Notes: a model not told the origin generated them from the sequence alone. Shown: positions 25,362-36,684, counted from the first letter of the stretch. The stretch is DNA of 64,000 bases from Ziziphus jujuba (GCF_031755915.1 NC_083388.1:25203001-25267000), one strand, 5' to 3'. A program made the numbers and translations.

Positions 25362-25697
25362 TGTTGAAATATAAACTTGATTTTTTATTGTTATTTATTT
25401 ATTTATTTATTTATTATTATTTTGTGGGCCTTGATTACTTAGGGTCCAAGTTTTCTTAGAGTCCAAGTTTTAGAAACTTCTTTTATGGTAATTTTATGAT
25501 GTTTTATGTAGGTAGGATTAATTATTAGTATAAATATTGTTATGTTTTTTTTTTTCTTGTATGTGCTGAAAGCCAAAAACAGTTGAGAACCATTGAATAA
25601 ACTAGTAGCAATTTTTTTTTCCTTTCTTCTGGTGTTTGCATTCTGTTTTGCTGCTTTGTTTTTATTTTTTGCTTCTGGTTTTTGTTTTCATCCAACA
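25362..25697 (+). repeat. Copia 3' LTR
   Basis: Begins TGTTGAAATATAAACTTG right after the polypurine tract and ends TTTTCATCCAACA. The TGTTG/CAACA inverted ends and about 336-bp length fit a copia LTR. No 5' partner remains, so TSD and age cannot be read. Confidence 0.82.
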
Positions 25698-25968
25698 CAG
25701 CTTGTATTCTTTTTTATTCTTTGACAATTTCAAGCCAGTAAACCAGTAAACACACTTTTACGTATAGGAGGTTTTGAGGATTAAATCCTCACAACTATTT
25801 ATATGAGAGGATCTTATCCATAGCCAAGTGTTAATCTACTGTATATCATTAATTTGATGCTACTGTGACCTACACCCATTGACTATATATATATACGGAA
25901 AATATTAAGGAAACTTTATCTTAGAAAATTCAAACAAGAATACCAATTTATTCAATGGCATAGGAAAG

Positions 25969-26015
<47 letters not shown>

Positions 26016-26185
26016 CATTACAGTCAGAAGGCATTCACAATCACAACAGCCTTGTATTTATTTTATAATTGACTTTTTTACTGAAGCGACAGGAAAAGCA
26101 TATCGTACATTATTCTTTATAACCTATAAAGGTATAGGTATAAATTATTGATAATCAAGAGGCTGCTTCATGTATGATAATGGGT
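25698..26185. other. Intergenic stretch with (GA)n microsatellite
   Basis: No gene. A pure (GA)n run occupies 25,972-26,011. The stretch beyond it leads into the 3' flank of a germin-like remnant. Confidence 0.7.
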
Positions 26186-26379
26186 CTAATTGTTATTATC
26201 AACCCAGAACTGCTTCTGGAGATAATCAATCACATTCTTGTCAACTTGGAAAGCCTTGGTAAGAACATCAGGATTGATACGAGGGTCTGATCCAAACACA
26301 GCCTTAGCAATGGTAACCACTCCTGGGTTCTGGCTGCTGAGAGCAGCAAATGCGACAGTATTCTTATGTCACCTGTTGA
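26186..26379 (-). pseudogene. Germin-like protein pseudogene 3, 3' fragment only
   Basis: The minus strand encodes the last third of a germin-like cupin, from the end of germin box 2 to the stop at 26,186. Readable parts are [34 protein letters not shown] and [10 protein letters not shown]. Upstream of the box 2 NRG codons the similarity stops abruptly at about 26,379 and glutamate-receptor-like sequence begins. Germin box 1, exon 1 and the promoter are absent. Confidence 0.88.
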
Positions 26380-26795
26380 TCCATCATTCTTCATCACATC
26401 TAGAGCTGAAAAATAACAAGAGCTAAATATTGTTCCAATTTAGAAAATTTTTCCTAGCGGAGTTCGATAAAGTTTTCCCACTAATGTTTGGATGACTAGA
26501 TTTTGTTACCTGCTGATGCTGCGACAACAGCATCCCTTCCAGAGGTTTTCACCGAAAAAGACAGTCTCGTCTAATAATTTGGATATGTAGCATAGAAATC
26601 AGAATGTGCCATGTATATGTAATTTTGTGCCATTTTCCCGACTCCAGAGTTGGGATCAAGAATTACACCAACGCGTACCACTTTCTGTGATCCTACACTA
26701 CTAGTTCCATTTTCAAAAGCAACTACAGCAGTCGCTTTTGATCCCCAATAGTAAGACGATGAACATACAGAGATTGGCCATTTGTAGAAGGACCA
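26380..26795 (-). pseudogene. Glutamate receptor-like (GLR) gene fragment, ligand-binding domain
   Basis: The minus strand encodes a piece resembling the N-terminus of plant GLR proteins, ligand-gated channels of the ionotropic glutamate receptor family. Exon 1 (about 26,795-26,510) reads VRVGVILDPNSGVGKMAQNY, then SDFYATYPNY, then TRLSFSVKTSGRDAVVAASA. It ends at a GT donor. After a roughly 100-bp intron, exon 2 begins at 26,405 with LDVMKNDG in the correct phase. A TAG stop lies between NY and TRLS, where the family usually has Lys. A frameshift occurs further upstream near 26,740. Only the start of the amino-terminal receptor domain is present, then the sequence is fused to germin-like remnant 3. 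The GLR identification is from family knowledge and the fit is good. Confidence 0.75.
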
Positions 26796-26799
26796 AACT

Positions 26800-27262
26800 A
26801 AAGACAGAAATTGTATGTAGATGGCTATCTAGATTAATTGTTTGTATAAATGAGTATGTTGGTTTGTTTTATGCATATATTATACATATATATAAACATT
26901 GTCTGTCTATATGAGCAGTGAGAAATTTGTATATATATATATTGCATCAGCCAGTGGTCAACGTGTACAGTAACTTCAAGGAAAGGCTCGCGCCGTGTAG
27001 AGGAAGGAAAATTGGACTGGAATCTCTTATTCTCCGTTTGTATCGTTTTCTTTCCTTAAAACAGACGTCCAACCATAAAAATTCTGCACGAAGAAATTTA
27101 ATAGCGACAGGTAGATTAATTTATTTCTTCTTTTTTTTTTATATTAAATACCATTTGTTATTTATTCAATAGGGAAACAAATATACGGATCCTTATTAAA
27201 ATGTAGAAGCTTACATATAAATTATGAATTCATTGGCTGCTTCATATAATATAAATTAGGGT
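26800..27262. other. Intergenic stretch, 3' flank of GLP-A
   Basis: No gene recognised. The last 130 bp hold the conserved 3' flank shared by all germin-like copies (GGGAAACAAATAT, CCTTATTAAAATGTA). An (AT)n run lies near 26,928-26,942. Confidence 0.6.
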
Positions 27263-28095
27263 CTAATTATTGTTGTCAACCCAGAACTGCTTCTGGAGAT
27301 TTTCAATGACATTCTTGTCAACTTGGAAGGCCTTGGTGAGCACATCAGGATTAATACGAGGATCTGAATCAAACACAGCGTTGGCAATGGTGATTACTCC
27401 TGCATTTTGGCTGCTGAGACCGGCAAAGGCAACTGCATTGGTATATCCCCTGTTGAACTGGAAATGAATGAGACCAACTGGGAATACAAACACATCTCCC
27501 TTGTTCAGGACTTTAGAAAAGAGGCGGTTCTCGTCCTGGTTGGAGGTGACAAAACCAACCTCCAGTGTACCCTCTATGACTACGAGGATTTCGGTGCCGC
27601 GAGGGTGAATGTGGGGAGGGTTTAGACCATGTGGTGCATAGTCAATACGAGCCAGGGATATGCCCAAAGTGTTGAGTCCTGCTATTTTATCGACGTTGAG
27701 TTGAGTTACATTTGAACCAAGTGGGTTCGACGTGTCCCTAGGCTTATCGAGCCCCTGAAAGAAGAAATCATTGGCAGTGACATCCTTTGGGTTCTTGCAG
27801 AACTTTCCATTCACAAACACTGTTCCATAAAGAAAATACTTTTTGTTAGTTCAGTAATATTATAGTATCATGGTATTCTTGTATATCTAGTTATCTTAGG
27901 ATATAAAAAACGTTAGTGAAGAAATACAGAAAAAGGAAAATAAAGGGTAAACATACAAGCAGATTCAACTTCAGAGTCTTTGACTGCTACACAGAAGTCC
28001 TGCAGAGGACTGGGGTCAGAGGCAGAGGCAATAGAGGATGCCAAACCCAAAACAACAAGAGACAAAAAGATAGGAACTCCTTTCATCTTATTCAT
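27263..28095 (-). CDS. Germin-like protein, subfamily 1 (GLP-A), two exons
   Basis: Predicted secreted cupin of 231 residues. Exon 1 is 28,095-27,957 and exon 2 is 27,819-27,263, joined through a GTATGT donor and an AACAG acceptor; the split codon gives Leu47. Residues 1-26 look like a signal peptide ending ASSIASA, then [10 protein letters not shown]. Cys35 and Cys54 are the usual disulfide pair. Germin box 1 ([14 protein letters not shown]) supplies metal ligands His116, His118 and Glu123. Box 2 ([17 protein letters not shown]) supplies His165. An N-glycosylation site (NVT) lies in GSNVTQL. Family members are apoplastic, oligomeric, manganese-binding proteins. Some are oxalate oxidases or superoxide dismutases and others act in defence or lignin-dimer chemistry; the activity here cannot be told from sequence. 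ATG 28,095 was chosen; a second in-frame ATG at 28,086 gives the more usual MKG start. No defect was seen. Confidence 0.93.
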
Positions 28096-28180
28096 AGAGA
28101 GACTTGTCTGATCGATGTTTTACAAACTTTCTGTTGTATATATGCAAGTGAGGGATGAGAAATCTTGGTTGCAAACCTTC

Positions 28181-28189
28181 TTATTTATA
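28181..28189 (-). promoter_or_regulatory. TATA box of GLP-A
   Basis: TATAAATAA on the minus strand, 86 bp upstream of the ATG at 28,095. It is conserved in position with the box of GLP-B, and the flanking leader (AAGATTTCTCATCCCTC) is shared by both. Confidence 0.75.
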
Positions 28190-28199
28190 GAGGCTTGGA

Positions 28200-29720
28200 C
28201 TCGAGAACTAGTCTCTGGGTATTATATTATAGTAATCAATGTAAAGAATCGTTCTTCATTAAGCACTAAAAGAAAGAGTAAAAACTTATTTAATTTCCTC
28301 TACAGCGTTTACTTTTAACGTGGAAATGGTCTTTTTATTTTATTTTACTTTTTTATTTATTTATTTTATTTCTGATGTCTTGCACGTGCCCTTCTCTCTT
28401 CAGTTCATTCAAGCCCTTTTTTTTATAAGATTTATTTTAACCATTAATATGTTGTTCTCAGTAAACGTTAAGTTTTATTAATTTGTCTCCCAGGAAGCCC
28501 CTTGTGTAAGTGCGACATAATTTTATTTATCCAATTAACATTGATTTTATTATTATTATTATTATTTTTTAAGTTGAAAATTGTCACTGTTGTGCGTGAT
28601 TTGATCAATTCGAGTATGATTCAACAAATGTTGTTTCAAAATTTTGGTTATATTAAATAAAACATATTTATAAACTATCTCGATGGACAGCAATTATGAT
28701 ATTGCTTCCAGAAATTAATTATATGGTTAGAGCTTAACTTAACAACCTAAACTTTTGGGGCCGGAGAGGTTTCTATTAATGCTAGATAAAATTAAAATGC
28801 CTTTGATTGTGTCTTAATTTGCCAGAAGTAATCTAATAAAATGATTTATTTTATTAATGCTTCTGGAAATAAAGAAAAAGTCCACTTGTCTAGATGTTTA
28901 TTTTCGTTTTTTATGTTACAAATATTTTTCGCCTTTGGTTGACAAGGGTTGTTGGAACAAGCAGAAAAGTGTACGTTTACTCCAACTAATCTGTATGACA
29001 TTCAGAATTAAAGTACTATCAATTGCAAGGAACTAAAAAATAAAAAAAATAAAAAAAAGCGCAGAGTTCAATTAAAATTTTTTACAATTTTCATTGATCC
29101 AAATTTGAAATGAAAATTGGCATGTGCATTAAATTATACATAAAATGAAAGTAGAATTCTACAAGTAATCAGATTAAATTTTTACTTTAAGAGAACCTGC
29201 CATTCATGCTTTTCTGGGTTGTCGTATAAAACTTTGATATTGACTCAACTTTTCATCTAAAATTTGAAGATATGGGTATTAATTTGAATTACCAAGTACC
29301 AAAAGATCAATCTAAATGACCCAATACCTTAGTGTAAACTGTCAAATCACACGCATCATTCTTGATAATCATTTCGTTTATATTGAATTATATATTACGC
29401 CACAGATTATTTGATAAAACTCTTTCATTGCTACATCTTTATCATATTTTTGTCACTGAAAGTAATTTATTGAACTGAAATTCAGAGGCATATATATATA
29501 TATGGTAAGTTAATTTGTAATAGTACTTCCCCCATGAATAGTCAAGCAGGGCCTTTATCTTTTCTGGTGGATACTTGTTCGGAATAAATTGGAATACAAT
29601 CAGAATGAGACACCGGAGGAATAGTCCAAAGCAAAGTGTAAAATACTCAACAACACACGTTTCTTTCATTTTTTCCTACAGCAGTAATTTTGTGGTAATG
29701 TGAGCCTAAAGCCACGGACC
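28200..29720. repeat. Duplicated intergenic spacer, distal 5' flank of GLP-A
   Basis: No gene. It contains stretches matching other spacers: 28,575-28,600 matches 35,395-35,419, just left of the CACTA insertion. Segment 29,145-29,350 matches the DNA around LTR A. Segment 29,520-29,600 matches 11,765-11,850. It therefore preserves uninterrupted versions of two insertion sites. Confidence 0.7.
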
Positions 29721-29721
29721 A

Positions 29722-30390
29722 TATAACTCCTGGGTTTTGGCTGGCTAAGAGCAGCAAAAGCAACAGCATTGTAATCTCTCCTGTTGAACTCAAAATGAAT
29801 GAGACCGACTGAGAAGACGAACACATCTCCTTTGTGGAGGATTTTAGTGAAGAGTCAATTTTCATCTTGGTTGGATGTGACAAAACCAACCTCTAATGTT
29901 CCCACTACCACTAAAAGGATTTCAGTTGCGCCAGGGTGTGTGTGTGTGTGGATGGTTTAGACCATATGGTGCATAATTGATCCTAGAGATATACCCAAAG
30001 TGTTGAGTCCTGGTATCTTGTCGACGTTGGCTGTGTTTACCCCTGAGCCAAGTGGGTTTAATATGTTTCCAACCTCGTCGACCCGAAAGTGAAGAAATCA
30101 TCAGCACTGACGTCCTTTGGGTTCTTGCAGAACTTTCCACTAACAAACACTGATCACATAAATTTTTGTAATTAGTAGCAAACACATTTTAACAAGTACC
30201 ATATAATAGAAATTTAAATGCATGCATATTAATATAATATTGTATATGTACAACCACGGGTTTTGGTGTCATTTAATGCCACACAGAAGTCCTGCACAGG
30301 GTCGGGATCAGAGGCAGAGGCAAAGGAAGAGGGCAAAACCAATATGACAAAAGACAAAAGGAGATGAGGACCTTGGATTTTAGAGAGACT
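29722..30390 (-). pseudogene. Germin-like protein pseudogene 4
   Basis: The minus strand keeps a decayed exon 1 (about 30,265-30,390; SDPDPVQDFCVALND-like) and exon 2 from 30,148 down to about 29,722. There it stops after SQNPG, so the last 60 or so residues are missing. Germin box 1 is damaged: a CACACACACACACA run replaces the HIHP codons and the next Glu region is shifted. Other frameshifts occur around 29,870-29,930 and near 30,080. Its [14 protein letters not shown] segment is closer to pseudogene 2 than to GLP-A or GLP-B, so these two form a sister group. The leader is degenerate and no TATA box is evident. Confidence 0.88.
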
Positions 30391-31126
30391 TGTCTTAACT
30401 TGTATTTAGCAACAAAAGACATTTTAATCGTGGCTAATACCCTGTTTTTCTGTTGAGTGTTTTTTATGTAAAAGTTCTATAACATCTTTTTTTTTTATAT
30501 TTTGTTTTAAGTTGCTTCCCCACCTTAATATCTTTACGTACATGGAATAAAAAGTTACGCTCTGCGGAATAAAAAATGTAAAAAGGTACTTTGTTTCCTG
30601 TTCTATAATATCTTTCTATTGGTTTTTATTTATTGATGTATAAGTATCCGTTACACTGTCAAATTTATGAGAATGTTTTTTTTCCATGGCCAAAAATTTC
30701 TCAAGCTCGAGTTGAAACTTCTCAATATGATGGAGTGATGGCACTGTAATCCTTGCTATTTTTAATTTTTATATCAAATAAAGTTTTCAACACCTTCAAG
30801 TGATGGAAACTTTTATATTAAAAAAAAAAAATTAAAAAGAGAAAGACAGAAGATAAAACAGAGTTTCTGATTCAAAGACAAACAAAAGTGCTAAACAAAT
30901 TGGAACTAAAAAAAGTTCAATTAGAGTTTTTACAACAACATTCTATTTATTCTATAAATGGATATGAATCCGGCAATAGGGAAACAAATATAGCAATCCT
31001 TATTAAAATGTAAAAGTAAACATGTCCCAACAACAGGGAAACAAAATATTCGAATCCTTATTAAAAAGTAAAAGTTTTCATATAGATTATGAATTCTTCG
31101 GCTGCTTCATATAATATAATTAGGGT
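30391..31126. repeat. Duplicated intergenic spacer, 3' flank of GLP-B
   Basis: No gene. Segment 30,700-31,126 is similar to 33,940-34,312, marking one period of the tandem duplication (about 3.2 kb). Two near-identical copies of the 3' flank phrase (GGGAAACAAATAT, CCTTATTAAAATGTAAAAG) occur at 30,979 and 31,037. Confidence 0.7.
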
Positions 31127-31930
31127 CTAATTATTGTTGTCAACCCAAAACTGCTTCTGGAGGTAGTCAATGATATTCTTGTCAACTTGGAAGGCCTTGG
31201 TGAGCACATCAGGATTAATACTAGGATCTGAATCGAACACAGCGTTAGCAATGGTGATTACTCCTGCATTTTGGCTGCCGAGACCAGAGAAGGCGACTGC
31301 ATTGGTATATCCCCTGTTGAACTGGAAATGAATGAGACCAATTGGGAAAACAAACACATCTCCCTTGTTGAGGATTTTGGTGAAGAGGCGGTTTTGGTCC
31401 TGGTTGGAAGTGACAAAACCAACCTCCAGAGTACCCTCGATGACTACAAGGATTTCGGTGCCCCGAGGGTGAGTGTGGGGAGGGTTTAGACCATATGGTG
31501 CATAGTCAATGCGAGCCAGGGATATGCCCAAAGTGTTCAGTCCTGGTATTTTGTCAACATTGAGTTGAGTTACGTTTGAACCAACACGGTTTGATGTGTT
31601 TCCTGGCTTGTCAAACCCGGAAAAGAAGAAATCATTGGCAGTAACATACTTTGGATCCTTGCAGAACTTTCCATTCACGAACACTGCACCATATATAAAG
31701 AAAGTACTTTTGTAATCAGTTCATAGTATATGGTTATCTAGGATATATATAAAAAGTCAGTGAAGAAATACAAGAGAGGAAAATAAAAAGGTAAACATAC
31801 AAGCAGATTTAACTTCAGAGTCTTTGAGTGCGACACAGAAGTCCTGCAGAGGGCTTGGGTCATAAGCAGAGGCAAAAGAGGATGCCAAACCCAAAACCAG
31901 AAGACATAAAAGAAAATGAACACCTTGCAT
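31127..31930 (-). CDS. Germin-like protein, subfamily 1 (GLP-B), two exons
   Basis: Predicted secreted cupin of 228 residues. Exon 1 is 31,930-31,801 and exon 2 is 31,683-31,127, with a GTATGT donor and a GTGCAG acceptor; the split codon again gives Leu (residue 44). The start MQGVHF aligns with the second Met of GLP-A. The signal peptide runs to about residue 22 (ASSFASA), then [10 protein letters not shown]. Cys32 and Cys51 form the expected pair. Box 1 ([14 protein letters not shown]) gives His113, His115 and Glu120; box 2 ([17 protein letters not shown]) gives His162. An NVT glycosylation site is kept. It differs from GLP-A at scattered positions ([28 protein letters not shown]). Role as for GLP-A: extracellular metal-binding cupin with activity not predictable from sequence. 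No stop or frameshift was seen. Confidence 0.93.
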
Positions 31931-32011
31931 GCTTGTCTGACGGATGTTCTACTATGTTCTTAATTTCTTAACGCAAAAGAGGGATGAGAAATCTTGGTGG
32001 GACACATTCCC

Positions 32012-32019
32012 TATTTATA
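32012..32019 (-). promoter_or_regulatory. TATA box of GLP-B
   Basis: TATAAATA on the minus strand, about 82-89 bp upstream of the ATG at 31,930. Same spacing and flanking leader as GLP-A. Confidence 0.75.
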
Positions 32020-34312
32020 GAGAACAGAGTCAGGAACTAGTCTCCGCATATTTTGTATACGATAGCAATGAAACAGAAAGAAGACTTGAAAATTTATCCA
32101 CTGGGTATTTGATTTAATAGTATAATGATCAATGAAGAATCATTCTTTATTAATCACCAAAAGAACAAGTAAAATCTAAAATGGAAATGGTCCTGTTCAT
32201 TTATTTATTTTTCCTAGTGTCTTACACGTATCCTTTTTCTCTTTATTAAATCCCTTTTCCCATATAAGATTTGTTTAAACCATTTACTTGGTTGATTCCA
32301 ATTGGAAGTTCCACAATTTTCTTTAGCTAGTAGACGCTGACTTTTTTTTTTTTAAAAAAAAAAGTTGAAACTGGCACTGTTGTGCGTGATTTGATCAAAT
32401 CAAGTATAAATAATATATATAATAAATTTTAGATGCCTTTGATTCAAGTCTTAATTTTCCTAAATTAATCTAATAACATGATTTATTATATTAAAGCTTC
32501 TAGAAATGAAGAAATATTCTACTAATCTAAAATGTTTATTTCGATATTTATGTTACAAAAATTCAATGGCTTTGGATGACAAGGTTTGTTGGAATGAGCA
32601 GAAAAGCTCACATTATAGATTTACTCTAACTAATCTGTATGACATCAGGTAAGTACTATTAGTTGCAAGGAACTAAGAAAACAGGAAAAACATAGTGTAC
32701 TATTAGCTGCATGGAACTAAGAAAATTGGGAAAACAGAGTTTCAACTGGAATTTCATAAGCCTCAGACTATACATGTAATGAAAATGGAATTTGACAGCA
32801 AACAGACTAACTTTTCTAATTTTATGACCTTTGACAACTAATAGTGCTTTTCTTGGGTTGTCCTAAAAAAATTTGATGCTAACGAAACTTTTCATATAAA
32901 ATTTGAAGAAATTGGTATTTGTTTCAATTGCCGAGTGCCAAAAAGGCTAATCAAAGTTACTAAGTACCTTTCGCTCATATTGAATTTAAAGTGCCAGTAG
33001 TTATTTGAAAAAAGTTTTGATTGTTATATTTTTATCATATTTTTGTCATTGAAAGTAATTAGAGAAAACTAAAAATCAAGGACATCAACTGGAACATAGT
33101 TTTAGACTTTTTTACATGCTAAAATTATTTTTTAGTAGTGCTTTTTCATGAATAGTCAAGTAGGGCCCTTATATTTTCTGGCGGATAGCGATTGGTTGTT
33201 AGTTAAAAGAAAATTTGTCCTTGCCCTACCTTTTCACATCGGAATGTGTTAATTAAATAACTTATGTTGTCCTAAAAAAAAATTAATTAGATTATATAAT
33301 ATTTCTAGAAAATTACAAATAAATAATCGTAGAGGCATTGTTTCATATATAATATTTTTATAAAGGCATTTGGTTCTTATATTACAATCTATGCTTGGAT
33401 GTCACGGGTTAAAGGAAATATTCGTTGGGGTTGTTTAATATTTACTCTAAATAATACTTTTATGAAAATAAGAATTACTTTGCAAATTTTCTTCAAAAAA
33501 AATAAAAATAAAAACACTATAAACTCCATAGAAAAAACCTTGATTTTTCCTATGTTGTATGTATATAATTTTCAAAGCAATATATTATAATTTAGAGCAT
33601 CGATCTCAAAAACCTGTAGGTTCTATTAATTGACCAGTAAAAGAAACAAAAAGGTCCATATATCATGCTCTTTTTTTTTTGCAGTATATATCAATATTAA
33701 TTAATTAACAAAAGTAACATTCTAATTATGAAAACTTTGTTTCATATTAATTTCACTTAAAATTAATCTTGATCCAAACTCTTAAATTTAAATTAATTAA
33801 AACATGACAATTAATGTTTATTAGCTTCAAAACAGAGAAGATAAGTTACCGGTGAAGTAAAGGCCAAGAAAAGTACTATGAATCACTGACCAAGTCAAAG
33901 TGTCAGATAAAATGGAGAATATTCAATCCACGGTCAACGATTTCTCAAGCATGAGGCCATTTTGAAACTTCTCGATATGATGGGTTGGCGGTAATGAAAT
34001 CCACTTTTTTTTTTTTTTTACATCAAATGGACATTTTCAAAAGCTTCAAGTGACCGAAACTTCCACATAAAATTAAAAGGAGCAAGACAGGATAAAACAA
34101 AGTTTCTGATTCAGAGATAAACAAAAGTGCTAAACCGGTTGGACCAATATATATAGCTGAAAATTTCAATTAGAGCTTTTACAACACTATTCTACTTATT
34201 TTATAAATGAATCCAAAGCCGACCATACGGAAACAAATATACGAATCCTTATTAAAATGTAACAGTTTATATGTAGATTATGAATTCATTGGCTGCTTTG
34301 TTAAATTAGGGT
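32020..34312. repeat. Duplicated intergenic spacer, distal 5' flank of GLP-B
   Basis: No gene. Segment 33,220-33,420 matches 5,020-5,270 and 33,940-34,312 matches 30,700-31,126, so it is one full spacer of the tandem unit. Segment 32,365-32,400 is another copy of the phrase next to the CACTA insertion site (CACTGTTGTGCGTGATTTGA). Confidence 0.7.
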
Positions 34313-34948
34313 CTAATTATTGTTGTCAACCCAAAACTTCTTCTGGAGATAGTCAATGATATTCTTGTCGACTTGGAAGGCCTTGGTGAGCGCATCAGGA
34401 TTAATACGAGGGTCTGACCCAAACACAGAGTTAGTAATGGTGATTACTTCTGCATTTTGGCTGATGAGACCAGCAAAGGTAACTGCATTGGTATATCCCC
34501 TGTTGAACTGGAAATGAATGAGACCAACTGGGGAATACAAACACATCTCCCTTGTTGAGGATTTTTGTGAAGAGGCGGTTTTTGTCTTGGTTAGAAGTGA
34601 CAAAACCAACCTCCAGAGTACCCTCGACGACTACCAGGATTTAGGTGCCCCGAGGGTGAGTGTGGGCAGGATTTAGACCATAAGGTGCGTAGTCAATGCG
34701 AGCTAGGGATATCCCAAAGTGTTGAGTCCTGGTATTTTGTCAACATTGAGTTGAGTTACGTTTTAGCCAACACGGTTTGATGTGTTTCCTGGCTTTTATT
34801 GGTAAACATACAAGCAGATTCAATTTCAGTCTTTTACTGCCACATGGAAGTCATGCAGAGGACTGGGGTCAGAGGCAGAGGCAAAAGAGGATTCCAAACC
34901 CAAAACAAGAAGAGATAAAAGGAAGTAAACGCCTTTCATCTTATTCAT
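34313..34948 (-). pseudogene. Germin-like protein pseudogene 5
   Basis: The C-terminal third of exon 2 is intact on the minus strand ([16 protein letters not shown] to FWVDNNN, stop at 34,313). Upstream there are several disabling changes. One extra base occurs in the FVFPVG codons (near 34,531). GAA becomes TAA at the box 1 metal-ligand Glu (near 34,643). One base is lost near 34,711. A deletion removes the beginning of exon 2 and most of the intron, including its acceptor, so exon 2 sequence abuts GTAAACATAC at about 34,800. Exon 1 (34,815-34,948) has a lost base in the KDSEV region. The TATA position reads TAAAGATA. It appears to be a recent loss, since most of the sequence is still close to GLP-A and GLP-B. 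Confidence 0.9.
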
Positions 34949-34949
34949 A

Positions 34950-35419
34950 GTGAGACTTGTTTGATCGATGTTTTACAAATTTTCTGTTGTATATATGCAA
35001 GTGAGACATGAGAAATTTTGGTAGCAAGCGTTCCTATCTTTAGAAGCTCGAAGTAAGGAACTAGTCTCTGCATATTATATTATAGCTAATCAATGTATCG
35101 AATCATTCTTCATTAACCACTAAAAGAACAAGTAAAACTATTTAATTTGATCTATAACATTTACTTTGGACGTGGAAATGGTCTTATCTATTTATTTATT
35201 TATTTTTATTTCTGATGACTTCCACGTATCCTTCTCTCTTTAGTTCATTCTTACCCTATATCTATATAAGATTTATTTTAACCATTAATTGGTTGTTTTT
35301 GTTAAAAGTTAAGTTTTAAAATTTGGTCCCCTTGAAATCCCTTGTCAAAGTGCCATAATTTTCTTTAGCCAATTAAGGCTCATTTATTTTTATGTTGAAA
35401 ATTGTCACTGTTGTGTATG
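34950..35419. other. 5' flank of germin-like pseudogene 5
   Basis: No gene. It is duplicated promoter and spacer DNA that ends at the CACTA terminus. The last bases, ATTGTCACTGTTGTGTATG, match 28,580-28,599, after which the paralogue continues without the transposon. Confidence 0.7.
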
Positions 35420-36190
35420 CACTACTAGAATCGAGTTGATAAACAACGCAAGCACTACGTTGCACGAAATAAACAGCGACGCATTCGACGGAGTCGCTAA
35501 ATGTCTTGTCGCTAAATACCTAATACAACGGGCATTGCATCATAACAGTCGCCTATTCATAATTTTTAGCAATACAAAGTTAATGTTTGGCGACGCATAT
35601 AACAATGAACTTACAGCGACACATAACATAGCGACACTTTAATAAAATGTCCCTAAAAATGTTTTAGTGACTTGTTCATAAAGTGTCGCTTAACACTTAA
35701 GTTGTTAAACATTGATGTAGAAGAGCAACTCATGTATGTTTTAGCGACTCGTTTTTTTGTCACCTATTTAGTGATGTGGGATATTTTAGCGATGAATTAT
35801 GTGAGTCTCCTTGGTAGCGACCCATATATTTTTAGCGACTCTTTTTTAGTCTCTTATTGAGTGACACATTTATGGTTTAGCGACAAATTATAAGAGTCGC
35901 ATATTTATAAGTTTTTAGCGACGTAGTTTCTCATTTAGCAACACATTCAACAATTAACTTAAAGCGACTCATACATTGAGCGACACTTGATGAAATAGTC
36001 GTTCAAAATTTATTAGCGACGTTTTCATTAAGCGCGCTAGATATTTATGTTGCTAAAATGGGGAAAAAAAATTCTTTTAGCGACATTTTGTATAAGGTCG
36101 CGAAATTTATGAGTAGTTAAAATTATCTAATTATATGTCGCTATATATTTTAGGCGACTTTTTAATATTTTAATGCGTCGCCATCTCTTT
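35420..36190 (+). repeat. CACTA terminal inverted repeat and GCGAC-rich subterminal repeats
   Basis: After CACTACTAGAA, the motif AGCGAC(A/G) or its complement GTCGCTA recurs more than twenty times, in both orientations and irregularly spaced, up to about 36,185. Such short motifs in subterminal DNA are the usual binding sites of the element's own DNA-binding protein in the En/Spm group. That function is inferred from the family. Confidence 0.8.
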
Positions 36191-36684
36191 TCTTTTTTTT
36201 AAATTTTGTTTTTTTTATTTTTAAAAATTTATTAAAATAGTTAAAATATAAAAGTAATTAAAATACAAAAAAAACCAAACTAGCTTTGTTCAAAATAATT
36301 AGAATACAAAAATTTAAAATAAATACTTGTTCATAATAAAACAATTATCAATATAATTAAATATCATCTCACTGACATATTTTTACATATGTGTACTCAT
36401 TGAGATGAAAGTTGACGTCCTTGTGTTGACGATAATATACCCTCATACTGCATATGGAAAAATTAAAAAATTTATTAACACTTATACAAAATAAATTAAT
36501 AAAAACTTAAGTCATTATTAAATTTGTAATTTGGTAAATGAAAATTTAATGAATATTACCTTCTTAAGATTTGGCATGGTACATTTCTCCTAATCAAAAG
36601 TGGAAAACACATAAGAAATAAATAATTAATGAATAAATAAATATTACTTAAAACATAAGTTAATAAATATACGTATCAATTTAT
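36191..36684. other. AT-rich spacer downstream of TNP2-type gene
   Basis: No coding sequence recognised. It lies between the subterminal repeats and the 3' end of the transposase gene, and may include its 3' untranslated region. Confidence 0.5.

Larger units (their letters stand above)
16975..25697 (+). mobile_element. Ty1/copia retrotransposon, 5'-truncated and split by two solo LTRs
   Basis: What remains is the end of integrase, reverse transcriptase, RNase H, a polypurine tract (25,353-25,361) and one 3' LTR. The 5' LTR, gag, protease and most of integrase are gone at the 16,970 junction. The RT gene is interrupted between 18,063 and 24,272 by solo LTRs D1 and D2. The reading frame on both sides meets at the duplicated TTATG, which encodes part of the conserved ALYGLKQAPRAW motif. 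In-frame stops at 17,730, 17,928, 24,585 and 25,103 and a frameshift near 25,240 show it is dead. Confidence 0.92.

Noticed and set aside
27407..27625. Open frames on the plus strand opposite the germin-like genes (also at 213-479, 12,467-12,676 and 31,271-31,489)
   Set aside because: They are antisense shadows of germin exon 2. They recur in each paralogue only because the coding strand is conserved.
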